Made by a program: the position numbers and the translations under genes. Of a stretch of 64,000 nucleotides of DNA, positions 9,538-19,239 are shown one piece after another (within the stretch, counting starts at the first letter, position 1; each line of letters begins with the position of its first letter). The stretch comes from JAJEFO01 sp022819605. Lineage in GTDB: Bacteria > Pseudomonadota > Alphaproteobacteria > Rhodobacterales > Rhodobacteraceae. The stretch is from NCBI GenBank assembly GCA_965221545.1, contig OZ244901.1, forward strand, positions 2,604,001 to 2,668,000, read 5' to 3'. The notes beneath the pieces were generated by a model. That model saw only the letters and a list, made by a program, of their open reading frames with translations, searched no databases and was not told the DNA's origin.

Positions 9538-11010
9538 CTAACTGCCGTTGAACCGCGCGATCATTTCATCCCATAAGGGGACCAGAGCGGGCAAGCCGTC
9601 CCAGAAGGACTGGTCTCGGCGCCGGTCAAAATGCTCCAGCGAAATGCCTTGCTGCTCGACCCATGTATAATAGCCAAGGTTGAAGATGCGCTCCCTTTCA
9701 AATCGACCCAACTCCTGCATGTGCTCGATCCCGGCACCAAGAACATAGCGACCAAAGGTCTCCGCAGCGGTGATTTCGTCGAACCGGCCACTGAAATGCC
9801 TGTCCTGTGCAATGCCGATCTCGGTCTGGTACATTTCTGCTCCGTCAGTCGCCACGGTAAGCACCACGTCATGTTCACCCAGATCCATGTACTTGGCGTA
9901 TTTTATCGCTCCGAGGACATTGGCAATTGAAGACAGCCCCAGGTTTCCCAAGCTGGCAAGCAGTTCCTGGCCGATCCCCCTGTGGTCTGACAGATATCTT
10001 CGTCCCGCCGAAGTATTGAACAGAAGGTTCAAACCATCACAGGCGCTGCCCGCCACGCCGATCGCGAAGTCGGACGCCATGACGTTGTGGATCAACGGGA
10101 CATGCTTGTCCCCGATCCCCTGAATGTTGTGTTCGCCATAGCCGTTGTACAAAAGGGTCGGGCACTCCAGGGCTTCAATCACGCCAATGTCTGTGCCGAA
10201 GACTCCTTTCAGGTATTCCCCTGCCGCCAGCGTTCCTCCCGAACCGCTTGCGGCAACGAATGCGCGTGGGCGCAGATCGTGATCGGCATGCAGATGCTCG
10301 GAGACGCGCTGCAAGGCCGGGCCGGTTACCGAGCGGTGGACAATGTAGTTTCCATATTCGCTGAACTGGTTGAGAATCAGGTTCTCCGGATCCCTGGCCA
10401 AGGCATTGCAGGCATCGTAGATCTCTTTCACGTTGCTTTCAGTGCCCGGCGTGCGATGGATGTCGTCTGGGTCCGCAAGCCATCGATTGAGCCAGTCGAA
10501 CCGTTCTCGGCTCATGCCCTCGGGCAGAACCGCAATGGACCGGCATCCCAGCAAAGTGGCGATCGCCACGCCACCGCGGCAATAGTTGCCGGTCGATGGC
10601 CAGACGGCCCGTTGCCTGGTTGCATCGAAGGCACCCGAGAGAAGACGTGGAATCAGGCATCCGTAGGCTGCAAGCACCTTGTGCGCGCTGATCATCGGAA
10701 AACGGTTTCCCAAAGCCACCGCTATCCTGGCCTTTACTCCCGTCAGCGCTTCCGGGAGAACGACGTGTTCCGGCACATCAACCAAGCTCCTCCGGTCCGT
10801 GCCGTTGTGCCAATGCACTCGAAACAGATTGCGTGCATCCGGTCCGTCGGGATCGACATCGGCGATTTCCGCGGACTTCGAGGCAAGATGAACCGTGGGA
10901 TTGGCAAGTTCCAGTATCCTCGGCAGAACCACACCGGCATTTCGCAGCTTTTCGACGTTTCGATCATGCGCGGCCTGATCGACTACTTTCCGTTCCAATC
11001 CGGGGAACAT
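9538..11010 (-). CDS. PLP-dependent fold-type II enzyme (cysteine synthase/threonine dehydratase superfamily)
   Basis: This 490-residue protein carries fold-type II pyridoxal-phosphate signatures. The candidate Schiff-base Lys is in MISAHKVLAAYG, a cofactor-phosphate loop is STGNYCRGG, and AASGSGGTLAAGEYL is a glycine-rich loop. The enzyme probably acts on an amino acid by beta-elimination or beta-replacement; the substrate is unknown. The ATG at 11010 was chosen because an AGGAAAGGAAAGGGA ribosome site abuts it. The frame is open to 11235 without plausible coding. It is the last gene of a minus-strand set with an M24 peptidase, an M20 amidohydrolase and a EutA-like enzyme. Confidence 0.85.
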   Translation of the reverse strand: MFPGLERKVVDQAAHDRNVEKLRNAGVVLPRILELANPTVHLASKSAEIADVDPDGPDARNLFRVHWHNGTDRRSLVDVPEHVVLPEALTGVKARIAVALGNRFPMISAHKVLAAYGCLIPRLLSGAFDATRQRAVWPSTGNYCRGGVAIATLLGCRSIAVLPEGMSRERFDWLNRWLADPDDIHRTPGTESNVKEIYDACNALARDPENLILNQFSEYGNYIVHRSVTGPALQRVSEHLHADHDLRPRAFVAASGSGGTLAAGEYLKGVFGTDIGVIEALECPTLLYNGYGEHNIQGIGDKHVPLIHNVMASDFAIGVAGSACDGLNLLFNTSAGRRYLSDHRGIGQELLASLGNLGLSSIANVLGAIKYAKYMDLGEHDVVLTVATDGAEMYQTEIGIAQDRHFSGRFDEITAAETFGRYVLGAGIEHMQELGRFERERIFNLGYYTWVEQQGISLEHFDRRRDQSFWDGLPALVPLWDEMIARFNGS

Positions 11011-11397
11011 TCCCTTTCCTTTCCTTGACTGCTCAGGCGCGTGGCTCAAACCGTCCCTGGACCGAGCCCATGCAACCGGGCATCGCAGCAGCATCGGCCT
11101 TGGGCTTGAAACACCTCGCGGCTCTTGAATCGATTGACCGCCAGGATCGCCCGCGACTTTTCCGAAAGCAATGCTGGACAGTTTCCCGGCACAGGACCAG
11201 TACCCGGTCTCTGGCAAATTGCCGACACAACTCAAATCAATTTCAGTTCAATCCTGGGAGAGTCCGGGCCTCACCATGCTGAGGCACGCGTCGAGAATTC
11301 GCTCTTTCGTCCTCCCATTGGCCGAGAATCATCACTTTGGCGACCGGCTTGCAAGAGGCCCTGCAAGTTCAAGCCTGACCCGTCACCGCCATTCGTG
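11011..11397. other. Intergenic region between the M24 gene and the PLP gene
   Basis: These 387 bases separate two genes on the same strand. I see no gene, RNA or clear terminator. The size suggests the PLP gene has its own promoter. Confidence 0.4.
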
Positions 11398-12573
11398 TCA
11401 CTCAATCACCGGCAATTCTGCGGGCGCACGGCGGGTCAGAAGCTCAGCACCGTGCTCGCGAATCACGACATTTTCTTCATGGACCATGGTCTTGCCGTCG
11501 CCAAAAGTCATGCCGGGCTCTATCGTGACAACCATTCCGACCTCGAGAACAGTCTTGTCGGAGCGCGTGAGCGACGGCCATTCTGTCAATTGCATGCCAA
11601 GCCCGTGGCCTAGACGGCCAACGTCTCCTTCGCCTGCTCCACTTGCAGACAGCACGTCGGCCATGGCCTGGAAGAGATCGGCCGATCTTGCGCCGGGACC
11701 CGCCGCCGCGATTCCCGCCTCGGTAGCAGCATAAACCACGTCGTAGGCCCGTCGTGTCTCGTCCGAGGCATATCCAAGGGCAAAATTCCGGTCAAAGTCG
11801 CAGAAATACCCGTCGAAGACCGCCCCGGTGTCGAGCATCATGACCTCACCAGAACTCAGAACGCGATCGGTGGGCTGTTCGATTATACTTGCAACTCCTC
11901 CCGGGCCGGAACCGCCGACCAGATAGGGAACGTCATCTGCGCCTCGCTGCAGCAAATCGATCCGCATTTTGGCGAAGGCCTGACGTTCAGTGTCGCCGAT
12001 CTGCACGAGGCCAGGGAGCGCCTCGAATGAGTCGGATGCAATTGCGCAGATATGGGCGATCTTCTTGATCTCGGCCTCGGACTTCACCATCCTTTGCGCA
12101 CGCACGATGCCGGTAGCGTCGACAAAACGGTCAACCCCGACCAGTGTCCGCAACCTGTCAAAGTCGGCAGCGGGCATGCGGACATGGGTTTCGTGTCCTA
12201 TGGGGATCCCGATCTTGCCGTCGGCACCGGCGATCTCATTCAATGTTGCGGCCAGCAGCGTTACGCCGTCGTCATCCGGCCGCGGGGCTGGCCAGGTACG
12301 AATGTCTTCGATCCAGGTAGCGGCCATGCAAGCAGCGCCAATCCCGGGAATGATCGCGGTCGGCTTGCCTTGGAGCGGAATGAGGAGAAACCAAGGACGC
12401 GTCGGGCTTTGCCAGAACGGCGTGTGAAAGCCGGAATAGTAGCGAACCTCGGCTTCGGTTGACAGAAACATGGCGCTTAACGCGAACCGGTCCATCATTC
12501 CTTGAGCGACCGCCGTGCGCATCTCGAACTCGGCCGCGTCGAAGCCTCGGTCCGGCGAAGGACTACGTTTCAT
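11398..12573 (-). CDS. M24 family metallopeptidase (Xaa-Pro aminopeptidase/creatinase fold)
   Basis: This 391-residue pita-bread-fold enzyme has the M24 metal ligands in order: Asp and Asp in MLDTGAVFDGYFCDFDR, His in LGHGLGMQLTEWPS, Glu in VTIEPGM and Glu in VHEENVVI. The N-terminal creatinase-like domain includes the string YYSGFHTPFWQSPTRPW. The family includes prolidases, ectoine hydrolase (DoeA) and creatinase, and the substrate cannot be fixed from sequence. The ATG at 12573 is preceded by a G-rich GGGGGGGGTGAA ribosome site; the frame is open to 12804 but overlaps the neighbouring gene. Confidence 0.88.
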   Translation of the reverse strand: MKRSPSPDRGFDAAEFEMRTAVAQGMMDRFALSAMFLSTEAEVRYYSGFHTPFWQSPTRPWFLLIPLQGKPTAIIPGIGAACMAATWIEDIRTWPAPRPDDDGVTLLAATLNEIAGADGKIGIPIGHETHVRMPAADFDRLRTLVGVDRFVDATGIVRAQRMVKSEAEIKKIAHICAIASDSFEALPGLVQIGDTERQAFAKMRIDLLQRGADDVPYLVGGSGPGGVASIIEQPTDRVLSSGEVMMLDTGAVFDGYFCDFDRNFALGYASDETRRAYDVVYAATEAGIAAAGPGARSADLFQAMADVLSASGAGEGDVGRLGHGLGMQLTEWPSLTRSDKTVLEVGMVVTIEPGMTFGDGKTMVHEENVVIREHGAELLTRRAPAELPVIE

Positions 12574-12730
12574 GTCCAATTCACCCCCCCCCTTCGGACT
12601 AAACATCCGCCACGCCCGGCCTTTCGAAACGACGAGATCGTTGCCATACACGGAACGAGGCTGGACCAGGCGACATCGCTCTTCCCAAATCGGCGTCCGC
12701 ACGTTGCCAGCCTGCGATGTACCGAGCGGT

Positions 12731-13879
12731 TCAGCCAGCGGGAATTTTGGGGAGGCGGTCACGGACAAGTTCCGTCCAGAATGCCACTCCAATCGGCAGG
12801 ACATCGTCGTTGAAATCGTAATCGTTCGAATGAAGCGGCTGCCCGTGTTCTCCGACTTCTCCGTTGCCGAGGAGCAGGAAACAGCCCGGCACTGCAGCGG
12901 CGAACTGGGCGAAATCCTCAGAAAAGCTCATCGGCTGCCGGTCCGAAATGATGTCAAGCCCGGCGCTCCGAGCCGCGCGCATCACTGCCTCCGTGGGGCC
13001 CTCAGCATTGATCGTCTCGATGAATTCGGTACTGAAATCCACATTGACAGAAACGCGGTGCGCTGTTGCCACACCTTCTGCGATCTGGCGCATGAAGATC
13101 TCGACGTTGTTTCGATCTTCGGGGCAGCGAGCACGAACTTCGCCCTTCAATGTCACCGTGCCCGGCAACACGTTCCGTTGACCGTCGGTCCGAAATTCGG
13201 TCACCGACACCACCGCCCCGGTGCCGGGAGACAGCTTGCGCGATACGATTGTCTGCAGGGCAAGCACCAATTCCGCCCCGACGGTGATCAAATCGCGGCC
13301 AGCCTGCGGCATCGAGGCGTGGCCGCCTTGGCCGCGAATCATAATCTCGAACAGGCTTTCCGAGGAGCAAATCAGGCCAGGCCGAGTTGACACCTGGCCA
13401 ACCGGCGCGCCGGGCAAATTGTGCATTGCGTAGATTTCCTCAATGGGGAAACGCTCCAGAATGCCCTCCTTGAGCATCGCCTGCGCGCCGAGGCCATGTT
13501 CTTCGTTGGGCTGGAAAATGAACACGACGGTACCGCTGAAACCGGGGTTTCCGGCAAGGGTTCGGGCTGCTCCCAATAGCATGGTCATGTGGCCGTCATG
13601 CCCACAGGCATGCATGACGCCAGGCGTTTCGGACGGATACTCGTGACGGCTTGCCTCATGAATCGGAAGAGCATCCATGTCAGCGCGCAACCCTATCGCC
13701 CGGTTGCCTTCACCGGACCGGAGAATTCCCACAACGCCCACGCCTTCGTGTACTTCGAGGCCATTGTCGCGCAGGAACTTTGCAACCTTGGCCTTCGTGC
13801 GGCTCTCCTGGAACCCAAGTTCAGGAAATCGGTGAAAATCGCGCCTCAACGCCGACAAACTGAAGTCATCGGTACCCAC
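12731..13879 (-). CDS. M20 family amidohydrolase (hippurate hydrolase-like)
   Basis: This 382-residue zinc amidohydrolase probably removes an acyl group from an N-acyl amino acid or cleaves a related amide. Motifs are DFHRFPELGFQE, GLRADMDALPI, HACGHDGHMTMLL, FQPNEE and GGHASMPQAGRD, covering the metal-binding Cys, His and Glu positions of the indole-3-acetyl-amino-acid hydrolase group. I chose the GTG at 13879 because GGAGG lies five bases upstream; the frame is open to an ATG at 13930. It lies upstream of the M24 gene with a 157-base gap. Confidence 0.9.
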   Translation of the reverse strand: MGTDDFSLSALRRDFHRFPELGFQESRTKAKVAKFLRDNGLEVHEGVGVVGILRSGEGNRAIGLRADMDALPIHEASRHEYPSETPGVMHACGHDGHMTMLLGAARTLAGNPGFSGTVVFIFQPNEEHGLGAQAMLKEGILERFPIEEIYAMHNLPGAPVGQVSTRPGLICSSESLFEIMIRGQGGHASMPQAGRDLITVGAELVLALQTIVSRKLSPGTGAVVSVTEFRTDGQRNVLPGTVTLKGEVRARCPEDRNNVEIFMRQIAEGVATAHRVSVNVDFSTEFIETINAEGPTEAVMRAARSAGLDIISDRQPMSFSEDFAQFAAAVPGCFLLLGNGEVGEHGQPLHSNDYDFNDDVLPIGVAFWTELVRDRLPKIPAG

Positions 13880-14029
13880 AAGGACCTCCACGACTGGCCT
13901 TTCCAGATCTGCTCCCCGGCAGTCGACCAATGTGAGTCTAACCTGTTTCCGAAGTGACGTGTCAGGAAAACGGGAAGAAATTCTCCAAAGGGAATTGACC
14001 CTTGGTAGCTCCTGACGGCGACCGTTCCG

Positions 14030-14857
14030 TCACGGGGTCGCATCGCCAAAATCCTGCAACCGCATGGCCTGCGGAAGAAGAGCCTTTCCGGGCTTGGAAA
14101 AGATCTGCCCAAACCCTCTCAACTTGTCCGTGATTCCGGCTCGCCGCAGGCAACTCCAGAACTGTGCCTGATTGGACGTGATGACCGGCTTGTCGATGAC
14201 ATGCTCGATCTCTTCGGCAACTTCGAGCGCACGTATGCCGCCGCAACTCAGAAAGATCGCATCCGCGTCCGGCTGGTCGATCTCGATCGCAAAGGTCTTC
14301 CAGAATTCCGGCGTAACCTGACCCATCTCCGTTCCGGTGCTCAGGTTGAGTCCCTGAACGTCCAGCACTTCATAGCCCTTTCCCAGCAGGTATTCGGCTT
14401 CTGAAGTATTGACCTCGTCCAGATAAGGCGTTCCCACAACTAGCTTCTTCACCTGCAGCTCGTTCAGCGCGTCAAGCACGCCCTGAACTAGGCACATGGG
14501 CTGGGCCCAGGGTGCACCCTTCCTGATTTCGGACATGACCCGATCTTCGCCGATCACGATGGATCCGCTCGTGCAGCTGTAGCTGACAACATCCGGTTCC
14601 AGATCGGGCTGTATGCGGGAGGCTGCTTCCGCCATGTGTTCGATGTGACGCAATAGCGTTTCGTTGGTTGTATGGTCTTCGGTCTTCAACCGGGTGAAGT
14701 GCACGGCAACTCCCTCGGGAGCCATGTCGAAGAAATCGGCTTCCGACGCGAGATCCGTAGACATGAGAATGAACCCGAGGCAGGCACGATGATGGCGGCC
14801 CTTGTCCAGGATCGGGTTCCAGGACCTGGACAATACTACGTCGCCGGACTTGAACAT
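14030..14857 (-). CDS. Asp/Glu racemase superfamily protein (maleate isomerase / arylmalonate decarboxylase / EutA-like)
   Basis: This 275-residue protein has the two-cysteine active site of the superfamily: VVSYSCTSGSIVIG and AIFLSCGGIRALEVA. The strings LVVGTPYLDEVN and GYEVLDVQGLNLSTGTEMGQV match the maleate isomerase/EutA layout. EutA-like proteins accompany ectoine utilisation genes in other bacteria, but the reaction here is not established. The ATG at 14857 gives the usual family N terminus (...ACLGFILMSTDLASEADF); the frame is open to 14977. It is the first gene of the four-gene minus-strand set ending at 9538. Confidence 0.82.
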   Translation of the reverse strand: MFKSGDVVLSRSWNPILDKGRHHRACLGFILMSTDLASEADFFDMAPEGVAVHFTRLKTEDHTTNETLLRHIEHMAEAASRIQPDLEPDVVSYSCTSGSIVIGEDRVMSEIRKGAPWAQPMCLVQGVLDALNELQVKKLVVGTPYLDEVNTSEAEYLLGKGYEVLDVQGLNLSTGTEMGQVTPEFWKTFAIEIDQPDADAIFLSCGGIRALEVAEEIEHVIDKPVITSNQAQFWSCLRRAGITDKLRGFGQIFSKPGKALLPQAMRLQDFGDATP

Positions 14858-15372
14858 TTGAACGCCTACATTTTCTGAAGGTTGTCTGGTCGCCACGTGG
14901 CAGAATTCTGGAGACCGATCGTCCAGGTTGGCAGTTGACGCATGCGATTCCCCTTCTGTCCCGTTACACCGCTTCATGAACAGTGGCGAGGAATTTCTGT
15001 GCTGGTTCCGTCTTCACCTTTCGGATAACTCGGCCAGCGTTCTCGATCCTGCGAGATGTCGAGCGAGCACCTCTCATCCATTTGAAATCGTTATATTTTC
15101 TTTGAGACGCCGAACCCGTAAAGTTCCGTGTCAGCACCATGGCAACACCGCGACCCGGATCGCAGCATTCATCCCTGCACTGTCCCGCTTCGGCTGGGGC
15201 TTGCAGCTTCAACGAAGTCCGGCATGCCGTATCCGCGCGTGTCATGTGCCGTGTTTCGAAGGGAGCCGACCACCCGATACATCCGTAATCACGTTGCTGC
15301 CAGAACGGCTGCAAACCACTTGGTCCGCGATGTAGGCTCATGCCTTGTTCGCCAGACTGAGAACGACCTGAA

Positions 15373-15417
<45 letters not shown>

Positions 15418-15487
15418 TATAATGTGATGTCAAAACAATATGTTGCGGGAACCTTCCTTCTGACGTCCTGATGCCTCGTCAACCACA

Positions 15488-15506
15488 TGGCAAACCATTG
15501 GCAAAC
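15488..15506 (+). repeat. Tandem TGGCAAAC repeats near the tRNA remnant
   Basis: TGGCAAAC occurs at 15488-15495 and again at 15499-15506, an 11-base period, 71 bases beyond the CCA of the tRNA remnant. Short direct repeats at this distance from a tRNA-derived core resemble integrase arm-type sites. No integrase gene survives next to them. Confidence 0.4.
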
Positions 15507-16266
15507 AATTCAGGTCCACCTGTCGTCGAAAACTGACAGATTGCGGCCACGGTGACGGCAACCGTTCAGCACACGGATCCGGAGTCATCGTTTCGCCAGG
15601 ACATGGAGATTCTGAAGGATCCGCGTCATCATGAACCACCGCGACGGCAGGAATTTCTACAGTTTGGGAATTTTATACGAAAGTCACATCGTGGCTTCGC
15701 ATTGATTTCACGGGTCATCGAAGTGGCCAACGCCAACGCTCCTCGCCGTGCAGATGCGCCAATCCCGGACGCCTCGTCATGTTTGCCCCTTCAGCGGGGC
15801 GGTCCAGCAGGGCCGTGGCCCTCAAGCTCTGTTGCTGAGATCGGAAAAGCAACGCCTCGCCCTCATGCACGGTCTTCTTGCCGCGTTTCCACCGTGAGCG
15901 CAATGCCAAAATAGAACCATGTGACTATTGTATATAATTCCCTACAGTTTCGCCAATCGGCGTCACCGCTCCATTTGAAAGTCCCGCTGCTAGGCGGAAC
16001 GGTTGCGCTCAAGCGGTCATCCTCGCTCCGTGCCCGACCCGGCAGTGCCGACGACCGAATTCGCGGACATCCTGATTGCCGGACACGCGCAGGCGCCACG
16101 CATCCGGGCGCCGGCTCGCCGGGTGCGTGATTCGCCCGGGAGCGGACGAGAATCCTGTCCCGCCGGCGTCGTCCTGTCACTCTCGCTCCGTGACGGACGG
16201 TCGATGTCCGTCACGCGTAGGTTGCTCGGAATGCAACCCAAGCTTCGCAGAACGTTCAGTTCAGGG

Positions 16267-16353
16267 TCACTGAGCCCACGGCATCAGGTCGCAGCCGGCC
16301 AGGGTCGCCGTGGCGCACAGAACCAGAAGGGCGATCTTTAGCTTGAATTCCAT
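16267..16353 (-). CDS. 28-residue small lipoprotein
   Basis: A very short frame starts at the ATG 16353 and ends at TGA 16267, with a near-perfect ribosome site (AAGGAGG) ten bases upstream. The product starts MEFKLK, has a hydrophobic stretch IALLVLCATAT and then a lipobox LAGC followed by DLMPWAQ and stop. The mature lipopeptide would be only eight residues, starting at the lipidated Cys. The pattern resembles entericidin-type micro-lipoproteins. No partner gene is adjacent. It could instead be the surviving start of a decayed longer lipoprotein gene. Confidence 0.6.
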   Translation of the reverse strand: MEFKLKIALLVLCATATLAGCDLMPWAQ

Positions 16354-16966
16354 TGCCTGTTTCCTCCTTACGTGTACGGGTCCGTCGGCCTTGCATCGAT
16401 CGCATCGACGGCAGGGCCTCAGTCAATTGCGCACTGCCCTAGTGCGATGTCCCGCGCCGTCCGTTCGTGCCTCGCCTGCACAAGCTCAGTCGTGCCGCCA
16501 AACGGAACGGATAAACGAGGACCGCTGGTCCCCCAGGGACTTCACGTGTTGGCACAATGCACTGACACGCTATCCTTCCCGACCGCGTCGGTCAATCACC
16601 CGACTCCGCGTGTCGACCCGCAGGTTCCGGCACGACATCCAAGCGGCATAGAACGACGGGATTCCGGCGATTCGCCACGCTTTTGCAGGATCGTGTTCCT
16701 TTCCCCTTGTCACGGTTTCATTGTCCGTTTCCGACCGTCTCGCTTGACGCTGCCCGTCCCTGTCCCCACTGCCGTCTCCGAACCGACACGGCCAAATCGT
16801 CGCTCAAAAGCGCGGTTTGCCACCGAAGTCCCACCGCTTTGAATCGCTGCCGACACTTGGTCCGGCAAGCGCGCTCGCGGGATCCGGCAGGTCTTGTATC
16901 CTATCTCAAGTCGATTCTTGGCGAGAGCTTCACACGCAACCGGTCTCCCTCCAGAACAATAGATCT
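16354..16966. other. Intergenic region before the vapC pseudogene
   Basis: About 610 bases hold the ribosome site of the small lipoprotein at the left end and the region where a vapB/phd-type antitoxin would be expected at the right end. I could not recognise an antitoxin; the frame just before the pseudogene gives no clear domain. Confidence 0.35.
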
Positions 16967-17416
16967 GTGAAGGGGTTCCTTCTCGATACGGAGGTCGTTT
17001 CGTCGCTGGTCGCTCCAAGACGGGACGGGTTCGTACAAATCATGGCCTGATTGGAACAAATGGACTGTAAAGGTCCCATTTTCCTGTCAATCGTCGCAAT
17101 TCACGAGATCAAGAAAGGCATCTAGCTGCTGCTGCACAAGGTTGCCACGGCAAAGACGTCCGCGCTTGAAATCTGGTTGACCGGCCTCCGCGCCTGACAT
17201 GTCGACAAAATCCTTGAATCTGATGTCAAGGCAGCGGTGGCCTCAGGGAAGATAGAAGCACGGGCGCTTGCAACTGGGCACAGCCCTGGCATGGCAGAAT
17301 CGATGGTGGTCAGGATCGCCAAGGCTTACGGTCTTGTTTTCGTGCCGCAAAGCATCAAGCACTTTCACCCGTTCGGCATTTCTGCCGTGCCACCGAATAA
17401 GGCTGCACGAGATTGA
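16967..17416 (+). pseudogene. vapC: Decayed PIN-domain toxin (VapC family)
   Basis: One reading frame from the GTG at 16967 to the stop at 17416 reads as a VapC-type PIN ribonuclease of normal length (about 149 codons) but carries three in-frame stops: TGA 17048 (where Trp is usual), TAG 17123 and TGA 17195. Family strings survive: KGFLLDTEVVSSLVAPR, PIFLSIVAIHEIKKGI, LEIWLTGLRA, HSPGMAESMVVRIAKAYGL and IKHFHPFGI. The first acidic catalytic residue (Asp in LLDTEVV) and the Glu of HEIKKG remain. Absence of frameshifts suggests fairly recent inactivation by point mutation. Confidence 0.8.
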
Positions 17417-17496
17417 CCTAATGATCCTTGGGGCGAGTCAAGACTGTTTCTGCCGGAACACTCCGACATTATCCCGATATTTGCATTCACCAATTC

Positions 17497-18249
17497 TCAA
17501 TCCTTGTATTCAGGCTCCTCCCTGTCCAGCACCAGTTTCATCTCGTCGAAATGCGCAATCTCCGCGTCCTTGTACGATTCCCACTCGCATGCAGTCACCT
17601 CGGCAAGATCGTCCGGCATGACGGCAAGCTCCTGCGCGGTCTGGTAGGCCATGACCATTGTCCGAGCAGCGCGCTCAAGATGGTATAGCGCGTCCCAGGC
17701 CTCGGCCACGCAAGTGCCGAACGTGGTGACACCATGGTTCTGCATCATCACGGCTCGATGGTTGCCCACGGTTCGGGAAATGCGCTCGCCCTCCTCCTCT
17801 TCGGACGCGATGCCGCCAAAAGCCAGATCATACGCCAAGCGCCCGAACCAACGGGCCGTCACTTGGTCTACCGGCTTGATCGTCGGATCCTTCAGGCTCG
17901 CGAGCGCGGTTGCATACGGCGGATGGATGTGCAGTGCAACGCGTGCCTGCGGCAGGTTTCGGTGAAGAGCGGAGTGGATCGCCCACGCGCTCCGATCCGG
18001 AGCGTCGGGTCGCTCCATGGTCGAAGGGTCATCGGCGTTGCAGAGGATCAGGTCTGAGGCCCGAACACGGCTCCAATGCACCCACTTGGGATTGACGAGA
18101 AACTCCTTGCCGTCAGCGCTGACTGCGGCCGAGAAGTGGTTTGCCACGCCCTCGTGCCATCCATTGCGGCAGGAAAGCCTGAGTGCGGCAGCGAGATCAA
18201 CGCGAATTATCGCCTCTTCGGCGGAGAGCATCGTTTCGTGTCGGGTCAT
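17497..18249 (-). CDS. Class II aldolase/adducin family protein
   Basis: This 250-residue zinc-dependent aldolase-fold protein has the metal site HIHPPYATALA (two His), the third His in MMQNHGVTTFG and the N-terminal NGWHEGVANHFSA. The family includes L-fuculose phosphate and L-ribulose phosphate aldolase/epimerase enzymes. Adducin-like members of this size often act on unphosphorylated or unknown substrates. It stands alone on the minus strand, flanked by the vapC pseudogene and accB, so context gives no substrate. Confidence 0.87.
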   Translation of the reverse strand: MTRHETMLSAEEAIIRVDLAAALRLSCRNGWHEGVANHFSAAVSADGKEFLVNPKWVHWSRVRASDLILCNADDPSTMERPDAPDRSAWAIHSALHRNLPQARVALHIHPPYATALASLKDPTIKPVDQVTARWFGRLAYDLAFGGIASEEEEGERISRTVGNHRAVMMQNHGVTTFGTCVAEAWDALYHLERAARTMVMAYQTAQELAVMPDDLAEVTACEWESYKDAEIAHFDEMKLVLDREEPEYKD

Positions 18250-18722
18250 TTTGTTACTCCATCTGCCTGCGATGAAACAAAGGGCGTTACCTGAGAATTG
18301 CCGCCCTTTCTGGGCCTAAATTGTCTCGTGTTCAGTGGCACGCCGCGCGTGAGTCAACCAGTCCCTGTTCTGTGCGCGACAGGAAATTCGTAGCAGTATC
18401 CAGTACGACCGTCACTTCAATTTTGATTTGTGCCTAACGAAGCCCATCGTCGGCTCTCTGCCCCACCCTGACCCCAACGGTACCGAGATAGGACACCTCA
18501 GTACGAGGCCCGGATCTGGCATGGAGACAACGATGTGTCATGCAGCGCCTGTTGTGCGCTCGACCTTGATCCCGTCCGCGTGTTCCAGGGCACAGGCGAG
18601 AAGATCGGCTCCGACGGGGCTTCACAACGTACGCCGCTGGCGCCTGCCGAAGGCACTTTTCCTTTGCGCCCGCACCATATAGACAACGCGCAATGGCACG
18701 CGAGCAGAGCCGAGGGGCAAGA
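18250..18722. other. Intergenic region between the aldolase gene and accB (divergent)
   Basis: About 470 bases must hold promoters for both divergent genes. In many alphaproteobacteria aroQ precedes accB; no aroQ is present here. I see no RNA gene. Confidence 0.4.
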
Positions 18723-19229
18723 ATGGCAAAGCGATCGCATGACGACGACGTCGAATTCATACAGTCACTGGCTGAACTTCTTAGCAAGAATGACCTTTCC
18801 GAATTGCATGTGAAGCGCGAGCACCCCGAAGACGGGAGCCTCAGTGTTCGGGTAAGCAAGGCAGGCATGATCGCGGCACCCGTTGCAATCCAGGCCCCTG
18901 CCGCGTCGGCACAGGCGCCCATCCCTGCCCAGGCACCTGAACAGAGCGCAGCCACCACGACGCCTGCAGGTGACGAAGATGATCCAGCTGCACTGCCCGG
19001 TGCGGTCGTTTCGCCCATGGTCGGAACCGCCTACTTGCATCCGGAACCCGGTGCCGAGCCATTTGTCAAGCTAGGCGACACGGTGACGGAAGGTCAGACC
19101 CTGCTGATCGTTGAAGCCATGAAGACCATGAACAATATCCCGGCACCAATATCTGGCACGATCAAGCGCATCCTGGTCGAAGACGGTGCGCCGGTCGAGT
19201 TCGGTGCTCCGTTGATGGTGATCGAGTAG
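18723..19229 (+). CDS. accB: Acetyl-CoA carboxylase biotin carboxyl carrier protein
   Basis: This protein carries the biotin of acetyl-CoA carboxylase, the first step of fatty-acid synthesis. It has 168 residues: an N-terminal region (FIQSLAELLSKNDLSELHV), an Ala/Pro-rich linker at about residues 48-85 and a biotinyl domain with the modified Lys in VEAMKTMNNI. I chose the ATG at 18723 because GAGGGG precedes it at good spacing; the upstream ATG at 18693 has no ribosome site. accC follows 10 bases later. Confidence 0.96.
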   Translation: MAKRSHDDDVEFIQSLAELLSKNDLSELHVKREHPEDGSLSVRVSKAGMIAAPVAIQAPAASAQAPIPAQAPEQSAATTTPAGDEDDPAALPGAVVSPMVGTAYLHPEPGAEPFVKLGDTVTEGQTLLIVEAMKTMNNIPAPISGTIKRILVEDGAPVEFGAPLMVIE

Positions 19230-19239
19230 GGTCGCGCCC

